NCBI GenBank assembly: GCA_905221615.1
Contig: CAJNDT010004669.1
Coordinates: forward strand, 498,910-562,909
Length of the DNA stretch: 64,000 nucleotides
From: Symbiodinium sp. CCMP2592
Taxonomy: Eukaryota; Sar; Dinophyceae; Suessiales; Symbiodiniaceae
Reading direction: 5' to 3'
Part shown: in pieces, positions 19,426 to 30,100 of the stretch
Layout: each line of letters begins with the position of its first letter
Numbering within the stretch: position 1 is the stretch's first letter
The notes under the pieces: model-generated
Database searches by the model: none
What the model was told of the DNA's origin: nothing
What the model saw: the letters and a program-made list of their open reading frames with translations, nothing else
Made by a program: the position numbers and the translations under genes

Positions 19426-22400
19426 CCACCAGAACCATCTGGTGATGTTCCTGAGCCTTCCGGACCATCGGAACCATCATCAGGTTCTAGGGACAAACCT
19501 GCAGAATCCTCTGCATCACATGAACCTCCAGAAGAAGAAAGACTTGAGGTTCCACCTGCGAAGATAAAGACTCCAAAGGGTCTTAAAAACCTTCTGAAGA
19601 AATCCCGCAAATATGCGGTTAAATCTCCTGTTGAAGAGAAGTCTAAGGTCCCAGGAGCTGATGACGGGACGGAGGTAAGACCACTTGAGTCAAGAGAATA
19701 CCCGGCTCCTGGTACAGACTCACCTACAGGTGAAGAGATTGTCGCAGAACCATCGCCATCTCTTCCAATTGCTCTCCGCAGGATTCATGAGAAGCTTAAG
19801 GACCCTGTAGAACTCTATAAGCTTCACCTCAAGCACCGTCATATGAGTACGGATCAGTTCAAGCGACGCACAAAGGCCTTACAGATCCCAAAGGAGATAT
19901 ATGAGCTATATGACCAACTGGTCAAAAAGTGCTCAGCCTGCCAGGAACAGGTGAGAGCTCCTTCGAGAGCGAAGATTTCTGGTCTAAGATCAGAGACTTT
20001 CGGTGATCTCACCTTCGTAGATCACGGTGAGCTTCCAATTCCCGGCAAGGATAGTCGCTTAGTATTTCTTATTCTCTATGATGGAGCAACAAACTTGTTG
20101 ACTGCCGAAGTAGTCCAGGATAAAGAAGAACATACTACAATGTCGATTATGAATGACTACTTTGAGAAATTTCAGATCAACCCAAAGGTTGTAGTTGGAG
20201 ATCAAGCATTCATGACTCCAAAAATGGAGGCTTATTACAATCGGCAGAATATCAAGCCTGTGGCAACAGGACCTGGAACACCATGGCCCAACAGGGCCGA
20301 AGCTGCTGTAAGATTGCTGAAGCATCAGATTAAGCTCATACTTCAGATCCTGAAGGATGGTGACCCGCAGTATAACGGAATCACCATGAAGTATGGCAAC
20401 CTCGTTCGCCAAGCATGTTTGGCAAGAAACTCTTCGATTACCTACGGAGGAGTTACTCCTTTAGAAATGGCCTTTGGAAGGCGTCCTCGAGATGTTATAA
20501 CACCAGAGAACGCTGATCCCAATCAGTTGACAGGTAATCCAACTGATACGGAAGTCACTGCGAGAGCCATTAAGGAGCTTGCCAACAGGGCTTACCAAGA
20601 GGCACGCCAATCTGATGATCTGCGTAGAGATCTTGCAGCCAGACTGTCAATGACCCAAGGACCTTTCTCTTTGGGAGATAAGGTTTTCTACTGGTCAGAA
20701 GATAAGTCTAAGATTGGATCCACTGGGTCCAAACATGGATCTTGGCTAAAAGGAAAGGTGATCTCCGAACTCGGAGGATCCATGGTAGGTGTGGATCTTG
20801 GAACACGCATCGTCCGCGTCAATATCTCAAAACTGAGGAAAAATTATGACATAACATCTGATGTGGAGATTCCTCTCGCGCCTGATGAGGAAACTCTGAC
20901 GTCAGAAGGTTCTGACCACGCAAGTTGCATGGTCACCTTCGATGCTTCCCTGCAGTCGACAGACCTAACGATTCCACATCAAGAGTGTCACTGGCAGGTC
21001 ACCAGCACTGGGAAGATTGACTTCCTAGAACTCTACGGCGGATCTCCCCGCATGAGTCACAAAGCTGCCCTGTCAGGTCTGCGAGTAGGTCAGCCAGTCG
21101 ATTTGCGTAGCGGTCTAGATCTTGAGCAACCGCAAGGTCGCTCCAATCTTCTTAGGATCATCAAGGAACAAGAACCTACTATTATTGTTATGTCACCGGA
21201 CCATTCTCAGTGGTCTAGCTGGTACTCACAGTGGAAGAAAGGCTCTGCCAAGAGACTTTCTGTTTTAAAATTCTGTGAATCGGTCGCAGACCACCAAATG
21301 AAGCTCGGACGTTACTTTGTTCTTGAGAACCCATACTACAGCAGGCTCTGGTCTTCACCAGAAGCAAAACGCCTGTTTTCTAATCATAAGATCAGCTATG
21401 AGGTCTGTAACCTACAGGCCTATGGCATGAAAGATCCAACAGGATACTATGAATCGAAATCCTCGATTTTTATGCACAACTTGCCACCGCAAGTTTTAAT
21501 TCCTCTCCAGAGGCATTCTGCCAAAACGAAATCTCCAACATCTCCACCAGGAGACGAAAAGGGTATTCAAGGCTACGGTCTTAAAACGAAACTCGCACAA
21601 GTGTATCCTTATGAATTCTGTGAGACCTTTGCCTCGTGTTTGGCAAGATTCCTGAAACGAGATGCGTATGCATCTCATCTTTCTTTAGTCACAGATATAC
21701 TAGAATACTCTGGAGATGAATGTCTCCAGGGACTTTCGGAACTTCTTGATCAGGAGTATTCTCTTTTGACAACAAATCCTCTCAAGGATTCAAAACTCCT
21801 GCAAGATCCGAAAATCAGATCACTTGTTGCTAGAGTAAATTCCTTATCGAGTAAAACTGAATTACCATTGCATCATTCCAAACCATCACCGTCCCTTGAT
21901 GCCTTGGTGTCAGACATTACTCGCCTTAGATCAAGACTCTTACCAGGGTCTGGTTTCGAACAGTGTACTCTATACAGAGGTACATTTGGAACAGTTAAAG
22001 CACTCACCAGTGTAACTGATGGCGTTCTTGTCTTCTGGAACAAGAAGAAGCCCAATTCGACTATGACGTGTTGCTTGCCGCACCAGGTTTCCTGGAACAA
22101 GGTACACCCATCAACCTTCTCGGGGGTGCTATTCCAGATGACAGGCGGCAAGACTTCACCGTCCGTGCGAACACCGCCGGATGTAATCATGTCGGACGAA
22201 GAGGTTTCGCCGTCAGACCCGTCAGAACCAATGAGCACTAATCGCTCACGGATCACATCTGACGATGTTTCTATGCCGGAACCAGATCAGCCGATGCCTC
22301 CCGGCACGCCGCCGTCGCGTCCTCCTCCTCCCATACCTCCACCGCGACTACCGGCCGTTTCCTCCGATGAGCCCGTGGCTCCTGCTCGGGCTAAGCCTCG

Positions 22401-24882
22401 CGTGCATCCGCCTCCTCGCGTTCCGTCTCCTCGGCGTCTGGGGGGTGATGTGTCGCCAAGGTCTTCATCGGAAAGGAAAGTTTCGCCGCACAAACAGAAA
22501 TCACCTTCACAGGTGCCGACACCAAAACCTAAACCGAAGGCACATCCACAGGGACCCATTCTTCCGTTACAACAAGATGAAGAAGACACTGAAGAAGAAC
22601 TGGTCCCAGACGACCCCGGACAACCGTCCGCTCCTCCTCACACTTCTGGTTCACCAGAACCGGAGAGCGATGCCGAGTCAGAAAACACAAGGTATTACTC
22701 TGATGAGGAAGGTGACTTGGTCGTAGATGAGAAGGACTGGGTCCTTCTCACAGAAGAACAGAAACTGTGCAGTAACACAGGTTCTTTCTCCATGCCTCGG
22801 TACATGCATGGCGGACCCGTAGACATCAGAGAGGTAACATCAAGAGTGAGGTCAGACCGAACACGGTATAAACCCACCAAAAGGTTCCGATCTGACATTC
22901 GTGAAGAGTACGATCTTCTCACGGAAGAGGACAAGGCCTTATCTCTAAGTTCCCCCAGGAACTCAGCGAATTTAACCCAGAAGGCACAGCGGAAGGAGGC
23001 AACCGCCAAGGAAAAGCGTGAGATGAAGAAACAGTTTGATGAAGCGAAAGCAGCAGAATATCAGAGCTGGCTAGACAATGATGTCTTTGAGCTCGTTGAT
23101 ACACGGAAACTCGGAAACATCCGAAATTATGTCACTGGTCGATGGGTCCTGACTCTAAAAAGAGACAAGGACGGAAACTTCCTTAAGTGCAAGGCCCGAT
23201 GGGTCCTGAGAGGTTTCCAGGATCGACAGAAGGACATTCAGCAAACTGATAGTCCTGCTGCGAGTCGCCCAGGTTTCCGCTTAGCGATTCAACTAGCAGC
23301 TAACAAGCTGTGGAATCTGACACACATCGACCTAAAGACTGCTTTCCTGCAGGGTGAAGCCTATGATGAGTCGAGAGACATAATCTGTCAGATTCCTCCT
23401 GAAGCAGGTTATCCTTCCTACATTGCAGCGAGGATGAAGAAACCCGCTTATGGACTTAACGATGCACCTCGAAGATGGTGGAACATCGTTGATAAGGCAC
23501 TCCTGTCTTATGGCCTGGTGCCAACCCGTGCGGATCGCTGTACATATGTTCTGTATGGTAAGAAGTCTGCAACAGCAGATGCTGAGCTCAAGAAGTCTCA
23601 GCCAAAGACCATGGAATCAGCGATTGACTATCTCCTAGATCCCATAGCAGGCAACAATGCCAAGGGTAGACAGGTACATGGAGTAGTCTGTTTGCATGTA
23701 GATGACCTGTGCATGGCCGGTGATGACACCTTTCGTAAGGCCGTGATTGAATCGATCAAAAAGGAATTTGCAGTAGGTTCTGAAGACACGAATGATATCA
23801 TGTTTGTAGGACAGAGATTAGTCTGGAAGGATGCTACAGCATCAGTGCCAGCACATATCTCAGTAAATCAGAACCTAGCTGTTGAAGCTCTAGAAGAAAT
23901 TGTTTTTGACAAGAAGCTCAACAATGAGCAACAATGCACACCACAGCAGCACACTGCTTATAGAAGTGTTTTAGGACAGATCAACTGGCTACAAAGCCGG
24001 ACTCAAGCTCACATCTGTTATCGCTTCAGTCGGTGTGCGAGCAAGGCTGCCAAGCCTACTATCGGTGATATTCGAGAATTGAACAAACTTGTTAGGATTT
24101 TGAAGTCTACCGAAGTAGAATTGCGTTTTTGGCCGCTGAAAGGAAATCTCAGAATCCTCGGTTACCCTGATGCTTCCTACAGGAACAATGATGACAAATC
24201 ATCTCAGAGAGCACATGTTATTTTCCTTGCTGAAGATCGAAATCCAAAGCTAAAGGGAATGAAACAATCAGCAGCAGCTGCTTCTTCCAAGAAGAACGAT
24301 TTCTCTGAATCCTCTATTAAGGAAACATCCTCGAGAGGTAGCCTGGTGGATTATGAGTCTCACAAGATTACGACAACCACAATGTCCACAACAGTGGCAG
24401 AGCTTAACGCACTGATGCGTTGCTTTGGTACCTGCCTGTTCCTCAAGGGACTTTGGGCAGATCTCTCATCAGAGACCGTACCTATACATATCAGAACAGA
24501 TGCGAACAATCTTGTGACAACAGCAGGCACGACACACCTTCCAGAGCAGAAGGAAACTCACCATCTTATACAGATGCTTCGTAAGGAATCCAACTCTGGA
24601 TCTTTAGATGACCTAGCTCATGTAAGCTCGAAGTACTGCCTAGCTGATGCATTAACAAAGCATTCGGCACAACCTGATGAGCTTATCAAGGCTCTGGAAA
24701 CAGGAAACTTACCAGAAACAGACATTCATCCACCCTTCCGTGAACTTCTTCAACATAAAGCTTTCACTGTTCGGTGGATCATAGACAACCTTAGGAATGC
24801 CGCTACAGCGGTAGCCTTCCTTGGAATTGATGTCTCAACAGAGATTTACCGATTATTTTACTGCCAAGGAACATGGTGGTAG
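19420..24882 (+). CDS. pol: Pol of giant copia element: integrase, methyltransferase-like domain, RT, RNase H
   Basis: About 1820 aa, read by +1 shift from gag (the frame is open from at least 19246). Domains in order: an integrase HHCC zinc site (HLKHRH near 19825, CSAC near 19929); an integrase core with Asp 20020, Asp 20200 and Glu 20299 (60 codons, then 33); and a region at 21010-21500 like an AdoMet methyltransferase. That region has FLELYGG at 21022, SPDHSQWSSW at 21193 and LENPYYSRLW at 21322. A Pro/Ser/Glu-rich linker follows (22180-22700), then copia RT (RWVLTLKRDKDG, HIDLKTAFLQG, KPAYGLNDAPRRWW, LHVDDL near 23694) and RNase H (GYPDAS, VAELNAL, IRTDANN, LADALTKH). LHVDDL replaces the common YVDD box. 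The reading frame is uninterrupted and all catalytic acids of integrase, RT and RNase H are present. Confidence 0.88.
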   Translation, partial: LDPPEPSGDVPEPSGPSEPSSGSRDKPAESSASHEPPEEERLEVPPAKIKTPKGLKNLLKKSRKYAVKSPVEEKSKVPGADDGTEVRPLESREYPAPGTDSPTGEEIVAEPSPSLPIALRRIHEKLKDPVELYKLHLKHRHMSTDQFKRRTKALQIPKEIYELYDQLVKKCSACQEQVRAPSRAKISGLRSETFGDLTFVDHGELPIPGKDSRLVFLILYDGATNLLTAEVVQDKEEHTTMSIMNDYFEKFQINPKVVVGDQAFMTPKMEAYYNRQNIKPVATGPGTPWPNRAEAAVRLLKHQIKLILQILKDGDPQYNGITMKYGNLVRQACLARNSSITYGGVTPLEMAFGRRPRDVITPENADPNQLTGNPTDTEVTARAIKELANRAYQEARQSDDLRRDLAARLSMTQGPFSLGDKVFYWSEDKSKIGSTGSKHGSWLKGKVISELGGSMVGVDLGTRIVRVNISKLRKNYDITSDVEIPLAPDEETLTSEGSDHASCMVTFDASLQSTDLTIPHQECHWQVTSTGKIDFLELYGGSPRMSHKAALSGLRVGQPVDLRSGLDLEQPQGRSNLLRIIKEQEPTIIVMSPDHSQWSSWYSQWKKGSAKRLSVLKFCESVADHQMKLGRYFVLENPYYSRLWSSPEAKRLFSNHKISYEVCNLQAYGMKDPTGYYESKSSIFMHNLPPQVLIPLQRHSAKTKSPTSPPGDEKGIQGYGLKTKLAQVYPYEFCETFASCLARFLKRDAYASHLSLVTDILEYSGDECLQGLSELLDQEYSLLTTNPLKDSKLLQDPKIRSLVARVNSLSSKTELPLHHSKPSPSLDALVSDITRLRSRLLPGSGFEQCTLYRGTFGTVKALTSVTDGVLVFWNKKKPNSTMTCCLPHQVSWNKVHPSTFSGVLFQMTGGKTSPSVRTPPDVIMSDEEVSPSDPSEPMSTNRSRITSDDVSMPEPDQPMPPGTPPSRPPPPIPPPRLPAVSSDEPVAPARAKPRVHPPPRVPSPRRLGGDVSPRSSSERKVSPHKQKSPSQVPTPKPKPKAHPQGPILPLQQDEEDTEEELVPDDPGQPSAPPHTSGSPEPESDAESENTRYYSDEEGDLVVDEKDWVLLTEEQKLCSNTGSFSMPRYMHGGPVDIREVTSRVRSDRTRYKPTKRFRSDIREEYDLLTEEDKALSLSSPRNSANLTQKAQRKEATAKEKREMKKQFDEAKAAEYQSWLDNDVFELVDTRKLGNIRNYVTGRWVLTLKRDKDGNFLKCKARWVLRGFQDRQKDIQQTDSPAASRPGFRLAIQLAANKLWNLTHIDLKTAFLQGEAYDESRDIICQIPPEAGYPSYIAARMKKPAYGLNDAPRRWWNIVDKALLSYGLVPTRADRCTYVLYGKKSATADAELKKSQPKTMESAIDYLLDPIAGNNAKGRQVHGVVCLHVDDLCMAGDDTFRKAVIESIKKEFAVGSEDTNDIMFVGQRLVWKDATASVPAHISVNQNLAVEALEEIVFDKKLNNEQQCTPQQHTAYRSVLGQINWLQSRTQAHICYRFSRCASKAAKPTIGDIRELNKLVRILKSTEVELRFWPLKGNLRILGYPDASYRNNDDKSSQRAHVIFLAEDRNPKLKGMKQSAAAASSKKNDFSESSIKETSSRGSLVDYESHKITTTTMSTTVAELNALMRCFGTCLFLKGLWADLSSETVPIHIRTDANNLVTTAGTTHLPEQKETHHLIQMLRKESNSGSLDDLAHVSSKYCLADALTKHSAQPDELIKALETGNLPETDIHPPFRELLQHKAFTVRWIIDNLRNAATAVAFLGIDVSTEIYRLFYCQGTWW

Positions 24883-24940
24883 TCTTGTTTGCTGGTAGCA
24901 CAACCATGTGCTGGATTTTCTATTTAGACTGTTTTTCGTC

Positions 24941-24960
24941 TAAAAGAAAATTTGTGTCTG
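24941..24960 (+). other. Internal polypurine-tract-like motif, 58 bp after pol
   Basis: TAAAAGAAAATTTGTGTCTG differs by one base from the sequence just before the 3' LTR (32316-32335). It sits where a normal copia element would end. It is also present in copy 2 at 53809-53828. Confidence 0.65.
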
Positions 24961-25106
24961 CAAGCTGCGTTTTCATCAAGATCGGACATGTTCATGAGAA
25001 CTATATGTTCTGTATCATCCGCAGCCGCTCTCAGCCTCGAGCCTCACAGCAACCAGCCTTTTGAGCTAACCAAGCGTTCCTGATCCTGTTTGGTCATCGT
25101 GCCGTA

Positions 25107-27195
25107 ATGAGCACACGATCAAACTTCCGTAGCCGTGATGGACACGCCCTACCCAGGGCAGTACAGGCGTACCATGAGCGACATCCACACATGGATAGCT
25201 CTTACCCCGAGTCTCGTCGGGAAGCATCACGTCGACACACCGAACACGGTGGACATCGATTTCACAAGCGTGAGAAAAATAACGAGCCTCCATACATTTA
25301 TATTGGTCACCAACAGGTGTTCAATCCGCGTCCAAGAGATCTTGCTGACCTGATCTTACGATGTGGCCATGCGAGTCGAGCAAGGCTCACTCCAATCTCC
25401 AGACATGGAGTCAGGCTCTATGAAGGAGTCCTCCAAGGACCATGGGACAACAGTCCCCTTTTATACTGGGATAACAACGTGGGTAATCACGCTCGTGATC
25501 CACGCCAGTTCTGTACGATGCTTGCACATCACCTTCAGACTGGCCTCCCACAGGAGGTAAAACAATGTGTGAGTCTTGATGCATCAGGAGAATATGACTA
25601 TTCCTCCTCAGTGCCAAGACTGACAGAGGTAACAGGTCTCTCACCAGAGATGTGCTTCCACATTCTTTCCAAGACCAACAGAGTCGGAAGGTGGTTGGCA
25701 CACTCAACAAGACACCTTCAGAATCAGCGCCAAGATCTCTTTGCTGGCCAACACAATTATCTTCTGGACATGTCCAAGTTGGCCGATGCAGAGCTCGCAC
25801 AGTATACACCACAAGAGATCGCGCTTGGTGTCCTCCTTAACACTAAGTCCAGGTTCGTGGTCACCATGGTTTATAACCAAGACGGCAAGGCCGAAACGAC
25901 AGATGCCGCCGTTACCATCCCACAGGATGCAGATGTGTTGACCATGACCAAACTTTTCCTCTCGGCAGTGGGAGGACACGGTTCACGACGAACTCTACCA
26001 AGAGCTGAAGAACCAGATCCTGAAGAAGAGAGGCCAAGGTCACACATGACCATCTCAGACTTCATGGCAACGGGGAGCAATCCTGTGCAGTCCCATGCAC
26101 AGCGTCTCTCCACTAACGCGCCAAGGCCCGTAGGCATGGAAGATTTTGTTCGACAGAACAACCCTTGTTACATCATGCATGCCACGGACTTACAGGCATT
26201 ATCCTCAATCCTGAGGCATGGTCTGGTACCATCAAACCTCCTATCGCAGGTGGTTACCTCACCAGGTCTTCAAGCTCTCGTGAATGAAAACAGTCGTTCC
26301 AACAGGGACACTGTTCAGTTTTCAACGCTAAACCTGGCGAATCCTAATCCGACTTTGCTGCGTGCCAACAAGGCACTGCTTCTAGTATTCGACGCAAATA
26401 ACGTAGTGAACGAAGTCACAAACATGTGGCAGTCGCAAGCAGGGATGTTTGCTACACCAGAGGTAGTGCATGCCCGTACTCTTAGCGCCGTATTTGCACC
26501 CTCTGAAACACTCTGGGTATCATCGCAATACGATGAGCTCAAGAGCATCGGACCATGGTGGGCAGACCACTGCTCCGAACAGATGCCGTCAGCGACTTAC
26601 GAGTCGAAGAAATGGTGCTCAAATTACGGCCAAGAGATCGAATCGACACTTCGCAAGATGTCAAGGCGAAATCTGCCTCCAGAGCCTCCCAAGGCTAGAT
26701 CTTCTCACAAGAAGTCTTTCTCTCTGCCAAATACAGAGGCTGACACAGCTCCAAACCTGGAGCAAACCGCTTCTGCAGGTGAAGTACCTCCGAAAACGGA
26801 GACTACTGCAAAGGAGATCCATCCGAGATCCAAGCTCGCCCGGCAGGCCGAGGCCGACAAGGATCCGGACAGTCTTATGGGACAGCTCTGGAACTCCGAC
26901 GGCACCAGAAGCGCCACTGAAGTTCTTAAGATAACGACAGGTCACAAACCTCCAGAACCTGTCCAGGATACTTCTGCCAACGTAGTTCCTCCCAAGGAAG
27001 AATCTTCTGGAACAGAGACGGAACCTGAGGAACCAGATCCTAACCAGGATTGTGACGAAGAATCAGACGTTGAGTCGGCATCAAGCGAAAAGAGCGAAAA
27101 GAGCTCAAAATCTTCGTCATCCTCAGAACTCCGAGTTGATGTTAATCCGTCTCACAAGACGAACTCTGCACCTGCAGCGTCAGAGGAGAAGAAAG
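25107..27195 (+). CDS. ORF2 N-terminal half: ART / RNA 2'-phosphotransferase-like protein
   Basis: Starts at ATG 25107, 224 bp after the pol stop. Residues about 90-330 are a globular region with TKSRFVVTMVYNQDGKAE, reminiscent of the KptA/Tpt1 winged-helix half. Residues about 345-480 hold CYIMHATDLQALSSILRHGL, RDTVQFSTL and ALLLVFDANNVV, the pattern of the ADP-ribosyltransferase fold in KptA/Tpt1 (HGT...IL..GL, then R..VHF). The catalytic Arg-His pairs are not clearly kept (RDTVQ instead of R-x-x-VH), so activity is doubtful. A charged Ser/Glu-rich linker follows. In this copy an extra G at about 27195 (AAAGGAATC against AAAGAATC in copy 2) breaks the frame, which would otherwise stop at 27230. 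The family assignment rests on motif pattern only. Confidence 0.55.
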
Positions 27196-30100
27196 GAATC
27201 TCCCACGGAAGAGATCACAGAGAAACTTGAGAAGGTCAAACTTGACCAACCAAAGCCTGAAACAGAATATGTTCAGAGTTCAGACGAAGAGCCAAGGAAA
27301 CCAAAATCTCCTAAAAAGGAGAAGGAAAAATTCCTAGTTCTCTTCGATCCTGAAACAGAAACCTATTATCGAGTCAACAGAAGCAAGCTCAACCTCGAAT
27401 ACGAGGAGCCTGCTGATGAGGAAGACCTCGTAAGAGAACATGAGCGCATCAGCGCTCGAATTCGAGAAAATACCAAGCACCGAATCTCGAAGTCACCGTC
27501 TAACCCGGCTATGCAACAGGAAATGCAAGAGAGAATCTGGGTTAGTCGATGGAATCGAAAAATCCGAAGTCCACTCATGATCAAAGATTCTGAGGCTCCT
27601 GACGAAGAGGAGTGGGACAGACCCAGAGAGTCGGCATCTTCCTCCTCTGCACCTCCTAACAAGGAGAGATTTGTAGGAGTACGCAGGACAGCCATGAGCC
27701 TTAACCAAAGGATACGAATGTTGCCTCGACCAGACAATCCTCTCTGCGATCTCTGCAAACAGCCTACAGGCTATTTTTGCTATTCCTGTGGAACGATTGT
27801 ATGTGCAGACTGTCGACTTACCCCACAGGGTAAACAACGGATGTGCGAGTGCGTCTTGCCAATCGATTGCCTTGAGACCTCCAAAGTGAGAGCAGGAATG
27901 ACCTCAGAAGAGCGTCAGTTTTTATACGAGGCCATCCTCACACATGAGGACGTAGATTTGGCAGTCCAGAAAATCAACATGTATTGCGAACACGCAAGAA
28001 GTCTGTTCGAAAAGGACCATCCAGGCGTTGATCCATGCAGCCTTGATGATATTAGGAACAATCCTCCGAATACGTATGACAGCTCCACAGAGGCTCCAAC
28101 TCTGGAGGAATATAAGAGCATTAACAAGAGTCACATCAATATCAAGGACTCTAGAACAAGCCACCCGGCTTCTTTTCTCTCTCTTACTGGCTACGAAGAC
28201 AAACTGGTGCTCGACGCACATTACGAGATAGTTCGCAATAGGATGGCCGGTGTTAACGAGAAGAGAGAATACATTGAAGGCTCAAACCCAGACAGCGTAT
28301 CGCTAAACCTAGTGGTATTCAACTGGGGAAATATGGATCGAGCGCCGGTGCCCGCAGGGAATCCCAAAAAGAAGCTCAAACCTGAGAAGGGATTCGATTA
28401 TCACCCTCTTATTGACATGTGCTTCAACAATTCAGCTCATATTACCCTCGTACTCGAGGCAGGAGCACTTGCGTCAGAGTATTCGATCGCAACCATGCGA
28501 CAACATGAATACAGGGGGATGCTAATCCATTCTCCTCCCAAGGAGCCTGAGGCACCCTCGATGTATATTGGAGTCAAGGGTGACCCAACAACAGACATCG
28601 CTCTCGTCCACCACTTTTACCGTCATCGAACAATGAAGCCTAAGAATGGTGGTCCCAAGAAGCGACTGTGGGCATGCCACGGTGCGGTATGCCGCCTCAC
28701 CTTTGGGTACCACAGTACCATACCAGAGGCAAAAGAATGGGTCCACCCATATTCTGGCCAAAGGATGACGAGAGACGAGTTCATGCAGATTATCGGATAT
28801 GACCCACTTAAGGGCAAAAATCCTGACAAGGATGGACCCACTGATGGCTCTTACCTCTCACCAGAGGCGTGCCTGACATTGTCAAACCTCGACCCCTCGC
28901 CGATTCTCTGTGAATGGAACGGCCATGTCGAGGGTGATGAGCCACCAGAGGAAGACTTTGAGTCATACGCAGAGATCTTCTCACAAGAAGCATCGAACGA
29001 TCTTGACGAGATGTGGTGTACAAAAGGGCCTTACAAGGTCATCACCATCGCGATCGTCCATTTCAACTCGTTCATGACTCATAAGGAAGAACAGAGACGC
29101 GAACTGGTGAACGCGTTCCTCAACGAGGTTCTCCCTTTTAAACCGGATGTAATAGCGGGAGATCTCAATAATATTGCGTCGAGGATCACCTTAAAAGGTG
29201 GAGACGTTCACCCGCGAAACAGTTTGTTTTCTCTATACTTGGAGAAGAAACTTGCAGCATTCAACAAAATAGCAGGAAGGCACTCACAAGTGCGACATCT
29301 TTGCTTGAACAACTCCGACCAGCACAGACTGGCACGTACAGATCGTCTACCGGCGGACCCGGCGAAGAAAGTTGCTGACCTTGACTGTATCAACAGTTAT
29401 ATCCTTGACTGGAGTAAAACGCCGCACACGGCGTCACCTAGTCCAAGAGAAGTCACACCTGCCGCCGAAAGAACATACTGGGAACGAATCTCAGATATGT
29501 GGCAGGACACGAACAACAACAGGGATATTGATATCCGTCTGTTTGTCTCAGTCAAGCAGTACTATTCAACTTTTTCTAACCTTGACCTATGGTTGAGTCC
29601 CTCTGACAAGGATTGGCACAGCCCTTTGGGCTTCACGATACAACCAATCCTTACAAAAGGGAAACACAACCGGTCAGATGCCCAGGTCCAAAAGATCGCT
29701 GACAAGCGAAAAGCTTACAAGCAGCGTAATGCTGAATACTGGGGTTACAACGATTCATTCGTTTACTCATCCGGCAACAGCTGGTACGACAAATCGCAAC
29801 CATCATGTAGCCATCACAGATATGGAAGATTCTGGGAGTGGCCACAGCCTGAACGTCCCAGCGAGCCTGAAGGTCCTCCTCCAAGAAGGAACCAGGAATC
29901 ATCGTCCTCTTCACAACAAGATCTACCAAGATCAAGGTCCAGGCCTCAAAGAACCAATATTGTTGACAAGCTCAACATGTCTTTGGAAGAGCTGGATGGA
30001 CTAGAAGAAGAACCGTCACCAACAAAAAGTGACATCGAAGAACACGAGAGAGAAACATCAAACCTGATGTCCGCTCAGAGAGATGAAGAGGAACAAGAGG

